This document shows, one piece after another, positions 1 through 10,463 of a DNA stretch of 64,000 bases. Each line of letters opens with the position of its first letter. Position 1 is the stretch's first letter. Below the pieces are notes generated by a model. That model was not told the origin of the DNA, ran no database searches, and saw only the letters and a list, made by a program, of their open reading frames with translations. Both the position numbers and the translations under genes were made by a program. The stretch covers positions 310,001-374,000 of the forward strand of contig NZ_LPXO01000001.1 of the NCBI RefSeq assembly GCF_001482405.1. Reading direction: 5' to 3'. This DNA is from Pseudoponticoccus marisrubri (GTDB lineage Bacteria > Pseudomonadota > Alphaproteobacteria > Rhodobacterales > Rhodobacteraceae).

Positions 1-691
1 CCACCTGACTCTGGAGGGACGGCAGGCGATCCGCGACGCCCGCCTGATCCTCGTGCCGCAGAAGGGCGCGGGCAAGGAGGACCTGGCCGATCTGCGCCTC
101 GCCATGGCGCGCGAGGCCGGGGCCACGGCGCGGATCGTGCGCTTTGCCATGCCGGTGCGCGACCCCGCCCTGCCCTACCAGGACCGCGTGGCGCGCTGGC
201 ATGACGAGATCGCCGAGGCTTGGCAGGCGGCGCTGGCCGGGACCGAGGTCGACGGGCCGGTGGCGCTGCTGGTCTGGGGGGATCCGGGACTCTATGACAG
301 CACGCTGCGCATCGCCGAGCGGCTGCGCCCGGCCCCGCGCCTGCGGGTGATCCCCGGCATCACCGCGCTGCAGGCGCTGACCGCGGCCCATGCGATCCCG
401 TTCAACACGGTGAACGGGCCGGTCACGGTCACCACCGGGCGACGCCTGCGCGATCACGGCTGGCCGGAGGGGGCCGAAACCGTGGTCGTGATGCTGGATG
501 GCGCGTGCAGCTTCGACACGCTGGACCGGCCCGACCTGCAGATCTGGTGGGGCGCCTACCTGGGCATGGCCGAGCAGATCCTCGAGGCCGGCCCGCTGGC
601 CGAGGCCGGGCCGCGCATCAAAGAGGCGCGCGCCGCCGCCCGCGCGCGCCATGGCTGGATCATGGACACCTACCTGTTGCGCGCGCCCTAG
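1..691 (+). CDS. cobF: Precorrin-6A synthase (deacetylating) CobF, 5'-truncated by window edge
   Basis: Cytoplasmic SAM-dependent methyltransferase of aerobic cobalamin synthesis: it methylates C-1 of precorrin-5 and releases acetate to give precorrin-6A. The frame is open from base 2, so the true start lies upstream; about 230 of the usual roughly 250-260 residues are present. Visible family marks are the motif GDPGLYDST (tetrapyrrole methylase core), the VIPGITALQA segment and a WWGAYLG segment near the C-terminus. The TAG stop shares a CTAG palindrome with the stop of the convergent cobalt transporter ATPase gene. The neighbouring cobalt uptake operon and cobalamin riboswitch support the assignment. 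Family membership is read directly from motifs; activity is inferred. Confidence 0.93.
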   Translation, partial: HLTLEGRQAIRDARLILVPQKGAGKEDLADLRLAMAREAGATARIVRFAMPVRDPALPYQDRVARWHDEIAEAWQAALAGTEVDGPVALLVWGDPGLYDSTLRIAERLRPAPRLRVIPGITALQALTAAHAIPFNTVNGPVTVTTGRRLRDHGWPEGAETVVVMLDGACSFDTLDRPDLQIWWGAYLGMAEQILEAGPLAEAGPRIKEARAAARARHGWIMDTYLLRAP

Positions 692-1350
692 GCCGGGCGC
701 GGCTCGGAGGTCAGCACGCCCTGGCGCAGCCGCACCGCGCGCGGCGCCACCTGCGCGCGAAATCCCGCGTCATGGCTGACCAGCAGGATCGCCTGCGGCA
801 GCGTGTTCAGGATCGCGATCAGCCGCGCCTCGTTCTCCTCGTCCAGCGCGTTTGTGGGCTCGTCCAGCAGCAGCACCTCGGGCGTCATGGCCAGCACGGT
901 GGCCAGCGTGACCAGCCGCTTCTCGCCGCCTGACAGGCGATGGGTGATGCGGTCGCGCAGGTGCATCAGGTCCAGCCGGGTCAGCACGTCATCGACGATG
1001 GCGCGCGCCTCCTCGCGGCTCTTGCCGAGGTTCAGCGGCCCGAAGGCGACGTCCTCGACCACGGTGGGGCAGAACAGCTGGTCGTCGGGATCCTGGAAGA
1101 CCAGCCCGACACGGCGGCGCACCTCGTGGAAATCGGCTTCGTCGCGCCGCTCCTGCCCGAAGACGCGAACCCGGCCCGCATCGGGGCGCAACAGCCCCAT
1201 GATCACGCGCAGCAACGTGGACTTGCCCGCCCCGTTCGGCCCGGTCAGCGACAGCCGCTCGCCCGGGCCCAGCGACAGCGAGGCCCCGTCCAGCACCGGC
1301 GCATGACCGGGATAGGCGAAGGACACGGTGTCGAGTTCGATCAGGCTCAT
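688..1350 (-). CDS. cbiO: Cobalt ECF transporter ATP-binding protein CbiO
   Basis: ATPase subunit (220 aa) of an energy-coupling-factor type cobalt/nickel importer, acting at the inner face of the cytoplasmic membrane. Walker A GPNGAGKST near residue 35, Q-loop VFQDPDDQLF, signature LSGGEKR, Walker B VLLLDEPT and switch-region VSHD are all present. The Q-loop sequence QDPDDQLF is characteristic of ECF ATPases. The ATG start overlaps the stop of cbiQ by 4 bp (ATGA), indicating translational coupling. It is the last gene of the K-M-L-Q-O operon, so its expression should fall under the riboswitch ahead of the first gene. Cobalt rather than nickel is inferred from cobF and the cobalamin riboswitch. 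Confidence 0.95.
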   Translation of the reverse strand: MSLIELDTVSFAYPGHAPVLDGASLSLGPGERLSLTGPNGAGKSTLLRVIMGLLRPDAGRVRVFGQERRDEADFHEVRRRVGLVFQDPDDQLFCPTVVEDVAFGPLNLGKSREEARAIVDDVLTRLDLMHLRDRITHRLSGGEKRLVTLATVLAMTPEVLLLDEPTNALDEENEARLIAILNTLPQAILLVSHDAGFRAQVAPRAVRLRQGVLTSEPRPA

Positions 1351-2132
1351 GCCAGCACCTCGACCGCCCCGAGCAGCGCGCAGAGCGCCAGCATGGCGCC
1401 GGCAAAGACCGCGTCGCGCCGGGCATAGGCAAAGCGCTCCAACAGGGGGATCCGCCCGTCGAAGCCGCGGCATTTCATGGCGTCGAGGATCCGTTCGGAG
1501 CGTTCGATGGCCCGGACCAACATCATGCCGACAAGATAGCCGATGCTGCGATAGGTGTGCCAGTTCGTGCCGGGCCGGAAGCCGCGCACCTTCATCGAGA
1601 CGCGCAGGCGCTGGTATTCCTCGTGCAGCACCTCGATGTAGCGGATGGTGAACATCATCAGGTGCACCAGCCGCTCGGGGCAGCGCAGCGCGTGCAGCGC
1701 GTGGCCCAGCGTGACCGGCTCCATCGAGCCGACCAGCACCATCAGCGCCAGCACCACGGCATTGGCGGTCAGGCCGATCTCGATCGCCTGCGCCAGCCCC
1801 TGCCACGAGGCTGTCAGCCCCCAGAGCGTGAAGATCGCCTCGCCCGGCACGGTGAAGGGCAGCAGGACCAGCATGAACAGGATGAACCCGTCCATCAGGA
1901 TCATGCGGCGCAGCGTGCGGCGGGCCGGCATGGGCGACAACGCCAGCAGCGCCAGCGCGCCCCCCAGCGCGGCCAGCAGCGCGGTCAGCGTGGACAGCGC
2001 CACGGTGACGACGGCAAACAGCAGCGCGGCCAGGATGCGCGCGCGCGGATCGACCCGGGCCAGCGCGCCCTCGGCCTGCGGCGCCCCGGTCTCGGACAGC
2101 CTGCGTGCCGCGCCCGACAGCGTGTGGCCCAT
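1347..2132 (-). CDS. cbiQ: Cobalt ECF transporter transmembrane subunit CbiQ
   Basis: Transmembrane coupling subunit (261 aa) of the cobalt importer. It has several hydrophobic helices (roughly residues 30-130 and 235-260) and two cytoplasmic coupling-helix motifs of the family's A-x-RG type, seen as SMKVRGF and AMKCRGF, which dock into the ATPase dimer. It sits two bases downstream of the CbiL-like gene and overlaps cbiO by 4 bp. Length and motif spacing match ordinary CbiQ proteins; nothing appears truncated. Confidence 0.93.
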   Translation of the reverse strand: MGHTLSGAARRLSETGAPQAEGALARVDPRARILAALLFAVVTVALSTLTALLAALGGALALLALSPMPARRTLRRMILMDGFILFMLVLLPFTVPGEAIFTLWGLTASWQGLAQAIEIGLTANAVVLALMVLVGSMEPVTLGHALHALRCPERLVHLMMFTIRYIEVLHEEYQRLRVSMKVRGFRPGTNWHTYRSIGYLVGMMLVRAIERSERILDAMKCRGFDGRIPLLERFAYARRDAVFAGAMLALCALLGAVEVLA

Positions 2133-2134
2133 GC

Positions 2135-2707
2135 TCAGCCCGCCGCGAGCTTGCGGCGCGCGGCAAGGTAAAAGCCCAGCCCGAACAGCCCGAAGATGTA
2201 GCCGATCCCGCCCAGCACGGTCTGAAGGTCATTCTTTTCGCGATAGGCGGCGATCTCGCGGCGCAGCGGGCGGATCTCGTCGCGCACCAGCGTGGCGATG
2301 GCGGCCTTGTCGGCGGCGCTGAGCCCGGTGGCGGCCGGCGTGACCGCTTGCGTGTTAGGTGTCGGGGCGGGCTCCGGCGGGGCCACGCCCAGCAGCGCGG
2401 CCACCTCCTCGGCGCTCATGCTGGTCTCGGCCACGTGGCCCGCGCCCAGATCGGCGCGGAAGACATGGCGCACGGGCGCCTGCGGCACGTATTCGAAGAA
2501 CCCGTCGGCATCGGTCACCGTCTCGCCCAGCCGGTTGCCCTGCCCGTCGAAGACCTCGACCGCCTGGTCGGTGGCCATGTCGCCGTTGGAAAAGCCGATC
2601 TCGCCCTCGATCCGATCGCCCGAGGGGAAGACCGCGGCGATCACCTTGTGCGCCAGGGCCGGCCCGGGCAGGGCCAGCAGCAGGACGAGGCAGGCGGCAC
2701 GGATCAT
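2135..2707 (-). CDS. CbiL/NikL-like auxiliary subunit of cobalt/nickel transporter
   Basis: 190-aa protein with an N-terminal signal peptide ending in ALAHK, a periplasmic region of beta-sandwich type (FPSGDRIEGEIGF; DADGFFEYV), an Ala/Pro-rich linker and one C-terminal transmembrane helix (GGIGYIFGLFGLGFYLAA). This layout and its place between cbiM and cbiQ fit the L component found in many Rhodobacterales Co/Ni ECF transporters in place of CbiN. L subunits are thought to assist metal capture or stabilise M. The mature protein begins with His, which could matter for metal binding (inference). The gene overlaps cbiM by 4 bp (ATGA). Confidence 0.8.
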   Translation of the reverse strand: MIRAACLVLLLALPGPALAHKVIAAVFPSGDRIEGEIGFSNGDMATDQAVEVFDGQGNRLGETVTDADGFFEYVPQAPVRHVFRADLGAGHVAETSMSAEEVAALLGVAPPEPAPTPNTQAVTPAATGLSAADKAAIATLVRDEIRPLRREIAAYREKNDLQTVLGGIGYIFGLFGLGFYLAARRKLAAG

Positions 2708-3321
2708 GCCGCACCTTTCCGGAAGCTGGCAAACAGCTCGGGCTTGACCTGCCGCGCGAGGTAGACCGCCGCACCGGTCAGCAGCGCCTCGACCGCGATG
2801 ACCGGCAGATGCGCGAAAAAGACCAGGCGCGCGGCCGGCAGGAATTCGTCGCCGCTCAGCACCAGCGCGACGGCCACGACCAGCGTCGTGCCCGTGATCG
2901 CCAGCGCGCCGCCCAGCCCGGCCCAGAGCGCCGCCACCGGTGGTCGACTGCGCGCGATGACCGGGCCCAGCAGCAGCCCCACCAGCACCGCGGGCAGAGC
3001 GATGTTGAGCGTGTTCACGCCCAGCACGGTGAGCCCGCCGAAGCCGAAGAACACCGCCTGCAGCAACAGCCCGACAAAGAGCGCGGGAAAGGCCGCCCAG
3101 CCGAGTACGAGCCCGGCCAGACCGTTCAGGATCAGGTGGACCGAGGACGGGCCGATCGGCACATGGATCAGCGAGGCCGTGAAGAAACAGGCCGACAGGA
3201 CGCCGGCGGCCGGGATCTTTTCCAGCGGCAGGTGGCGCAGCCCCAACGCAACGCCGCCCGCGGCCAGCACCGCACCGCCGATCACCACCTCGTTGGCCAG
3301 CGCCCCGTCGACGATATGCAT
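2704..3321 (-). CDS. cbiM: Cobalt ECF transporter substrate-binding subunit CbiM
   Basis: 205-aa polytopic membrane protein, the S-component that binds the metal. It starts with MHIVDG, the CbiM/NikM hallmark in which the amino terminus and His2 form part of the metal site, which also fixes the start codon. A second expected histidine lies in the segment SLIHVPIGPSSVH. Length is normal for the short CbiM form lacking a fused N domain. The gene lies four bases after the CbiK-like gene and overlaps the L gene by 4 bp. Confidence 0.93.
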   Translation of the reverse strand: MHIVDGALANEVVIGGAVLAAGGVALGLRHLPLEKIPAAGVLSACFFTASLIHVPIGPSSVHLILNGLAGLVLGWAAFPALFVGLLLQAVFFGFGGLTVLGVNTLNIALPAVLVGLLLGPVIARSRPPVAALWAGLGGALAITGTTLVVAVALVLSGDEFLPAARLVFFAHLPVIAVEALLTGAAVYLARQVKPELFASFRKGAA

Positions 3322-3325
3322 GGGC

Positions 3326-4117
3326 CTACTCCATGTCCCAGGCGCGGATCCAGAGCACGGCGTCCTGGCTCAGCTCCTTGCCGTCATGCTCGGTCACCGG
3401 GCCGGCACCCAGCGCGGCAAAGCCCCAATAGCCCGCGCGCGGAATGCCGAAGGTGAAATAGCCGTTGGCGTCCGAGAGCGCCACGACCGCGCCGCCCGGC
3501 GGCGGGCTGGCGGTGGGATCGGTGGCGCGCGCGCTGTCCATGTCCGGCTCGGCCGCCATGTACTCGATCTCGATCTCGGCGCCCGCCACGGGCGCGCCCT
3601 CGGCCATGACGCGGCCGGTGAAGGTCGAGCCCGCGAGCACGTTGTAGGGCTTGTTAAGCGGCAGGATCTCGACCGGCAGGCCGACAGGCTCGGCCCAGTC
3701 GGTGGGCAGCCCGTTGCGGTTCAGCACGACCTTGGTCAGCTGCTGGATGTAGATGTCCTCGGTCTCTTCGAAATAGGGCTCGGGTACCGTCACCAGCACG
3801 TAGTCGCCCGAGCGCTTGACCGGAACGGTGCCGCGAAAAGCCGCGCCGGCGTTCTCGGCGCCCTCGAACGTGATCGGGGCCAGCCCGTCCATCAGGTCGG
3901 TCCGCTCGCCCCGATGCACCACGAAGAACTCGCGCGGGCGCGCGAGGTCCATCACCTGCCCGTTCTCGAACGGGTGCCAGAAGATCAGCTTGACCGGGAC
4001 GTCGCCGGGCCGCGCGATCATCGCGTCGGTGGTGTATTGCAGCAGGAAATGGGCCGAGGCCGCGGCGGGCAGGCAGAGGGCCGCGGTGGCGGCGACGAGC
4101 GGTTTCAACAAGGTCAT
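3326..4117 (-). CDS. DUF4198-type periplasmic metal-uptake protein (CbiK/NikK-like)
   Basis: 263-aa secreted protein, first gene of the cobalt operon. A signal peptide (LVAATAALCLPAAASAHF) leaves a mature N-terminus beginning with His. Segments such as LIFWHPFENG and the C-terminal DANGYFTFGIPRAGYWGF are typical of the DUF4198/NikK family of periplasmic proteins linked to Co/Ni ECF transporters. The chosen ATG has a good ribosome site (GGAAGG) 5-10 bases ahead; a longer in-frame opening extends into the riboswitch and is discounted. A GGGGCC/GGCCCC hairpin (4135-4150) stands just upstream of this site and may belong to the riboswitch expression platform. A role as metal-binding or substrate-delivery protein is inferred from family context. 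Confidence 0.82.
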   Translation of the reverse strand: MTLLKPLVAATAALCLPAAASAHFLLQYTTDAMIARPGDVPVKLIFWHPFENGQVMDLARPREFFVVHRGERTDLMDGLAPITFEGAENAGAAFRGTVPVKRSGDYVLVTVPEPYFEETEDIYIQQLTKVVLNRNGLPTDWAEPVGLPVEILPLNKPYNVLAGSTFTGRVMAEGAPVAGAEIEIEYMAAEPDMDSARATDPTASPPPGGAVVALSDANGYFTFGIPRAGYWGFAALGAGPVTEHDGKELSQDAVLWIRAWDME

Positions 4118-4249
4118 GTCCTTCCGCGTGACACGGGGCCGAGCGGCCCCGGGGTACAAGGGAACGGACGGGATGTATCGGCACGAACGGCGACAGGGCC
4201 GCTTCGAGCCAGACGCGCACCCCGGCGTCCGGTGGCAATGCCCCGAAGG

Positions 4250-4436
4250 GCATGCAAGCGGCAGGTCTCCTGGCTTGCGGATCGACGCTCGGCCGGCCTT
4301 CCCGGATCTCTCCAGTGGCACCGTCGGCCTCGCTCACCGCTCACAGTTGCGGGGGCAGCTGCAGGATTGGCGGCCGGGGCCACCGCACTGCATTCCCTCT
4401 TTCCCCTGACGCGACTCGCACGTGCAGGACCGTTTG
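4250..4436 (-). promoter_or_regulatory. Cobalamin (AdoCbl) riboswitch
   Basis: On the minus strand the conserved elements occur in order: AAGAGGGAAT followed by GCAGTGCGG, AATCCTGCAGCTGCC, the B12-box stretch CCCCGCAACTGTGA, CCACTGG, GGGAAGG, and the 3' closing segment AAGCCAGGAGACCTGCC. This is the standard cobalamin riboswitch core. It lies about 130 bases ahead of the CbiK-like gene, so cobalt uptake should be shut down when cobalamin is plentiful. Exact ends were set by eye. A 6-bp GC hairpin near the ribosome site (4135-4150) could be the regulated element. Confidence 0.95.
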
Positions 4437-4510
4437 CTAGGCTGGTTTGACCCATGAGGGGCGCGGCTGTCAATCGCGCATGACGACCACGCCGGGCCGG
4501 GGGGTGCGGC

Positions 4511-5524
4511 TCAGACCTTGTAGTAATCGCGGTACCAGCGCACGAATTCGGCCACGCCCTCGCGGATGTCGGTCTGCGGCCGGTAGCCGGTCAGGCGCTC
4601 CAGCAGGGTCGCATCGGCCCAGGTCGCGGGCACGTCGCCGGGTTGCATGTCCATGTAGTTGCGCTCGGCCTTGACGCCCAGCGCGGCCTCGATCGCCTCG
4701 ATGAACTCCATCAGCCGCACGCTGCGCGAATTGCCGATATTGACCACCCGGAACGGCGCCACCGGCGACAGGCTGTCGCCCTCGGGCACCTGCCCGTCGG
4801 CGGGTGTCTGCGGCACCGCGTCGGTCATCAGCAGGCGCACCGCGCGCACGAGATCCGTCACATAGGTGAAGTCGCGCTGCATGTTGCCGTGATTGTAGAC
4901 GTCGATGGGCCGCCCCTCGAGCGTCGCCTTGACGAATTTGAACAGCGCCATGTCGGGCCGGCCCCATGGCCCGTAGACCGTGAAGAAGCGGAACATCGTG
5001 GTCGGCAGGCCGTGGATATGGGCATAGGCATGGCCCATGGATTCATCGGCCTTCTTGGTGGCGCCGTAGATCGACATGGGCGTGTCGGCCTTGTCGGTCT
5101 CGCGGAAGGGCACCGCGCTGTTGGCGCCGTAGACCGAGGAGGAGGAGGCCATCAGCAAGTGCTGCACGCCGTGGCGCCGCGCGGCCTCCATCACGTTGAA
5201 GGTGCCGATCACATTGCTGTCGAGATAGGCGCGCGGGTTCTCGATCGAGTAGCGCACCCCGGCCTGCGCGGCGAGATGCACCACGATCTCGGGCGCAAAG
5301 GCATCGGCAGCGCGGTCCAGCGCCGGCTGGTCCTCGAGCATGGCCTCGGTGGCGGTGAAGCGCGCGTGCCGGGCCAGCCGCGCGTGGCGGGCCTGTTTCA
5401 GCGACACGTCGTAGTAATCGGTCATGCCGTCGTAGCCCAGCACGTCATGCCCCTCGTCCAGCAGCAGCAAGGCGAGGTGGTAGCCGATGAAGCCGGCCGT
5501 GCCGGTGATGAGAACGCGTGCCAT
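4511..5524 (-). CDS. NAD-dependent epimerase, UDP-glucuronate 4-epimerase-like
   Basis: 337-aa extended short-chain dehydrogenase that probably interconverts UDP-glucuronate and UDP-galacturonate for capsule or lipopolysaccharide synthesis. It shows the NAD-binding GTAGFIG at residues 7-13, the SSSSVYG segment with the catalytic Ser, the YGATK motif (Tyr-x3-Lys) and the substrate loop FRFFTVYGPWGRPDMA typical of the UDP-glucuronate epimerase branch. The ATG is preceded by AAAGGGGA at good spacing. It stands alone between the cobalt operon leader and the katG terminator. Exact sugar specificity cannot be read from sequence. Confidence 0.88.
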   Translation of the reverse strand: MARVLITGTAGFIGYHLALLLLDEGHDVLGYDGMTDYYDVSLKQARHARLARHARFTATEAMLEDQPALDRAADAFAPEIVVHLAAQAGVRYSIENPRAYLDSNVIGTFNVMEAARRHGVQHLLMASSSSVYGANSAVPFRETDKADTPMSIYGATKKADESMGHAYAHIHGLPTTMFRFFTVYGPWGRPDMALFKFVKATLEGRPIDVYNHGNMQRDFTYVTDLVRAVRLLMTDAVPQTPADGQVPEGDSLSPVAPFRVVNIGNSRSVRLMEFIEAIEAALGVKAERNYMDMQPGDVPATWADATLLERLTGYRPQTDIREGVAEFVRWYRDYYKV

Positions 5525-5571
5525 GAAGTCCCCTTTCGTTCCGCGGCGTGTAGCGATTGCGCCCCCGGGCG

Positions 5572-5606
5572 TCAAAAGGAAACGCCCGGCCATCTTTGGC
5601 CGGGCG
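5572..5606 (-). terminator. Rho-independent terminator of katG
   Basis: A perfect 9-bp GC stem (CGCCCGGCC / GGCCGGGCG) with a 6-base loop at 5583-5606 is followed on the minus strand by TTTCCTTTTG. It lies 60 bases after the katG stop and upstream of the epimerase start, so it should separate the two transcripts. Confidence 0.85.
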
Positions 5607-5665
5607 TGGGGATGCCGGGTCGCACCGTGCCGGGCAAGGCCCGGCCGGTCTGGCGCCCGTTGGTC

Positions 5666-8047
<2,382 letters not shown>

Positions 8048-8052
8048 CTAAC

Positions 8053-8071
8053 AAACCCAGCCCATGGGTTT
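8053..8071. promoter_or_regulatory. Palindromic operator candidate in the katG-oxyR intergenic region
   Basis: A perfect inverted repeat AAACCCA-N5-TGGGTTT lies immediately upstream of the proposed oxyR -35 element, where LysR-type autoregulators commonly bind. It does not match the E. coli four-ATAG OxyR consensus, so assignment to OxyR is inference. Confidence 0.5.
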
Positions 8072-8074
8072 AAG

Positions 8075-8102
8075 TTGTATTTTCTCATTGGCGCGATAAT
8101 AT
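8075..8102 (+). promoter_or_regulatory. Putative oxyR promoter giving a leaderless mRNA
   Basis: TTGTAT at 8075-8080 and TAATAT at 8097-8102 are separated by 16 bases. The oxyR ATG is at 8109, only six bases after the -10, and no ribosome site precedes it (the bases are a T-run). Transcription would start at or next to the A of the start codon. Confidence 0.45.
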
Positions 8103-8108
8103 TTTTTT

Positions 8109-9023
8109 ATGACAAACCTGACCCTGCGCCAGCTGCGCTATTTCGAGGCGCTGTCCCGCCACGGCCATTTCGGCCATGCCGCCGCGTCCTGCGCGGTCTC
8201 CCAGCCCGCCCTGTCGGTGCAGATCCGCGATCTGGAGGACGAGGTCGGCGCCAAGCTCTTCGAACGCGGCGCGCGGCAGGTGCGGCTGACCCAGTTCGGC
8301 GAGGAATTCGCCCAGCGCACGCGCGAGATCCTGCGCCGCGTGGACGAGCTGGGCGACCTGGCCCGCGCCTCGCAGGCGCAGCTGGTCGGGCGGCTGCGAA
8401 TCGGCATCATCCCCACTATCGCGCCCTACCTGCTGCCGCGCCTGATCGGGGACCTGTCGCGCACCCATCAGGGCATCGACATCCATGTGCGCGAGACGCT
8501 GACGCCGCGCCTCGTGCAGGAGCTGGTCGAGGGGCGGATCGACACGGCGGTGGTGGCGCTGCCGATTTCCGAGCCGACGCTGCACGAAGAGGCACTGTTC
8601 ACCGAGCGCTTCATGCTGGTCCGCCACGCCGCGGAAGCCGACAAGCCGGTGCCCGAGGCCGACGAGCTGCGCGAGATGCGGCTCCTTCTGCTGGAAGAGG
8701 GGCATTGCTTCCGCGACCAGGCGCTGTCCTTCTGCAACATCCAGTCCGCCCTGTCGCGCGACGGGCTGGATGGCAGCTCGCTGGGCACGCTGGTGCAGAT
8801 GGTGGGCGCTGGGATCGGCGTGACGCTGATCCCCGAGATGGCCGTCCCGGTCGAGACACGCTCGGCCGATGTGGCGGTGGCGCGGTTCCGCGCGCCCGAG
8901 CCCACCCGCGTGATCGGCATGGTCTGGCGGCGCACCAGCCCGCTGGCCGCGCAGCTGGGCCGGATCTCGGAGGTGGTGCGCGACGCGGCCCGGGCGCTCT
9001 ACCCCGCCGACCCGCTCAGCTGA
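8109..9023 (+). CDS. oxyR: Hydrogen peroxide-sensing LysR-family regulator OxyR
   Basis: 304-aa LysR-type DNA-binding regulator. The N-terminal winged helix-turn-helix spans about residues 4-62 (LRQLRYFEALSRHGHFGHAA; SQPALSVQIRDLE). The peroxide-sensing cysteines are present as C200 and C209 in EGHCFRDQALSFC, matching the E. coli Cys199/Cys208 spacing exactly, which separates it from generic LysR proteins. The start MTNLTLRQL is the canonical LysR N-terminus although no ribosome site is visible. It is divergent from katG; its 3' end overlaps the convergent last gene of the large minus-strand operon by 8 bp. Confidence 0.95.
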   Translation: MTNLTLRQLRYFEALSRHGHFGHAAASCAVSQPALSVQIRDLEDEVGAKLFERGARQVRLTQFGEEFAQRTREILRRVDELGDLARASQAQLVGRLRIGIIPTIAPYLLPRLIGDLSRTHQGIDIHVRETLTPRLVQELVEGRIDTAVVALPISEPTLHEEALFTERFMLVRHAAEADKPVPEADELREMRLLLLEEGHCFRDQALSFCNIQSALSRDGLDGSSLGTLVQMVGAGIGVTLIPEMAVPVETRSADVAVARFRAPEPTRVIGMVWRRTSPLAAQLGRISEVVRDAARALYPADPLS

Positions 9024-9531
9024 GCACCAGCACGAGCCCCAGCGCCAGCCCGGTCCCGGCCAGCGCGGCGGGCAGCACCTGCGCCCGCACCAGCCGGGCC
9101 AGCAGCACCAGCCCCAGCGCCGCGCCGGCCGCCAGCGCGGCCTCGGGCCCCTCCCACGCGCCGGACAGGCGCAGACCGCAATAGACCGCCAGCGGCACCG
9201 CAACGGCTTGTGACAGCGTGCCCGCGCGCTCGGCTGCCGCTGCCTGCAGCCCCAGCACCGCGATCCCGCCCGCGGCCAGCAGCAGCGGGCGCACGTCCGC
9301 GGGCAGCTGCGCGGCCAGCGGGCCGGACAGGCTGGCCACTGCGCCCGTCAGCAGGGCCACGGCCAGCACGCGCTCGGCCCCCGCGCGCAGGTAGAGCGCC
9401 CAGAGCCCCAGCCCCCAGAGCGCGCCCACCACGTCCAGCGCCGGCACGGCCCACGCGCCCGGAGCGCGCAACACCAGCCCCGCGATGCAAAGCGCAGCGA
9501 GACCGGCCAGCGCGGGCCCGCTGCCGCTCAT
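9016..9531 (-). CDS. Small polytopic membrane protein (P12 of the 12-gene operon)
   Basis: 171-aa Ala/Leu/Gly-rich protein with about five predicted membrane helices (for example LAGLAALCIAGLVLRA, VLAVALLTGAVASL, AALGLVLLARLV). I do not recognise the family. It is the last gene of the operon and its ATG overlaps the stop of P11 by 4 bp; a longer in-frame opening upstream is discounted because it would lie wholly within P11. Its end overlaps oxyR convergently. A role as membrane component of the same machine is inferred only from coupling. Confidence 0.7.
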   Translation of the reverse strand: MSGSGPALAGLAALCIAGLVLRAPGAWAVPALDVVGALWGLGLWALYLRAGAERVLAVALLTGAVASLSGPLAAQLPADVRPLLLAAGGIAVLGLQAAAAERAGTLSQAVAVPLAVYCGLRLSGAWEGPEAALAAGAALGLVLLARLVRAQVLPAALAGTGLALGLVLVLS

Positions 9532-10463
9532 GTGGCGCCCCCGTTCAGCCGCGCGCGGAAGCCTTGCGCGGCCGCGACGATCCCCGGCTGGCAGGGCTGC
9601 GCGCGGCAATGCCGCTCCAACGCGTCCAGCGCGCGCAGCGCGCCCTGCGGCAGGTTTGCCCAGTTCAGCATCACCGCGCCAAGATAATGGCACCCCTCGG
9701 TGCGGCAGCGGCCCTCGGCCGCCTCGCGCGACAGATCGATCGCGTAGCGCCTTGCCCCGCGGAACCGGCCCAGCGCCTGCATGGCATGGACCGCGGCCTC
9801 GACCTCGGGGCCATGGGTCGGGGCGGCCAGACCGCGGCGCAGGATCTCGACATGTGCGGGCAGGTGCAGCGGGTTCAGCTCGACCGCCTGTGCGTAGAGC
9901 GCCTGCGCGGCCGCCCCCTGCCCGCGCTGCTCGGCCAGCCGGCCGGCCAGGAAGGCCGTGTCAGCGCCAAGGCAAGGATCGGGCGCCAGCCCCTCCACCG
10001 CCTGCAGCGCCGTGGCGGCGCGGCCCGTGTCACCGGCGCCAAGCGCCAGCCGGGCCAGACGGTTGGCAATGGCCACGCGCACCTCCACCGCCCCGTCCGG
10101 CAGCCGGGTCTGCAGGTCTTCGGCCAGCGGGGCGGCCTCTTCCAGCGATTTCGTCGAGAGCAGCACCGCCAACGCCGTGCGGTCGCGCAGCCGCACCTGC
10201 CCGGCCAGCAGCGCGGCGCGATCGGGCTGCAGCTCGAGACAGCTGCGCCCAGTGACCTCCAGCGTGCCCACCGCGTCATCCGAGGCGTCCTGCAGCGCAA
10301 CCAGCGCGTCCTCCAGCGCGCTTTGAGAGGCCGCCGGGGCGGCGGGCGGCGCGGCCTCGGCCAGTTCCACCCGGTCCTGCAGCGCCCAGGCGGTCAGCGC
10401 GGCCAGCGCCAGCAACCCCGCGCCCAGCGTATGGAACAGTCGCTCTCCTGCGGGCCCGGTCAT
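9528..10463 (-). CDS. Membrane-anchored TPR-like protein (P11)
   Basis: 311 aa. One N-terminal membrane helix (LFHTLGAGLLALAALTAWAL) is followed by a helical, Ala/Leu-rich domain with repeats of tetratricopeptide flavour (for example AAAQALYAQAVELNPLHLPAHVEIL and NLPQGALRALDALERHCRAQP) and several paired cysteines, suggesting a periplasmic location. The start MTGPAGERLF was chosen for its ATGA overlap with P10; starts further upstream would lie inside P10. Function unknown; TPR-type folds usually act as scaffolds, which would fit a multiprotein envelope complex. Confidence 0.7.
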   Translation of the reverse strand: MTGPAGERLFHTLGAGLLALAALTAWALQDRVELAEAAPPAAPAASQSALEDALVALQDASDDAVGTLEVTGRSCLELQPDRAALLAGQVRLRDRTALAVLLSTKSLEEAAPLAEDLQTRLPDGAVEVRVAIANRLARLALGAGDTGRAATALQAVEGLAPDPCLGADTAFLAGRLAEQRGQGAAAQALYAQAVELNPLHLPAHVEILRRGLAAPTHGPEVEAAVHAMQALGRFRGARRYAIDLSREAAEGRCRTEGCHYLGAVMLNWANLPQGALRALDALERHCRAQPCQPGIVAAAQGFRARLNGGAT

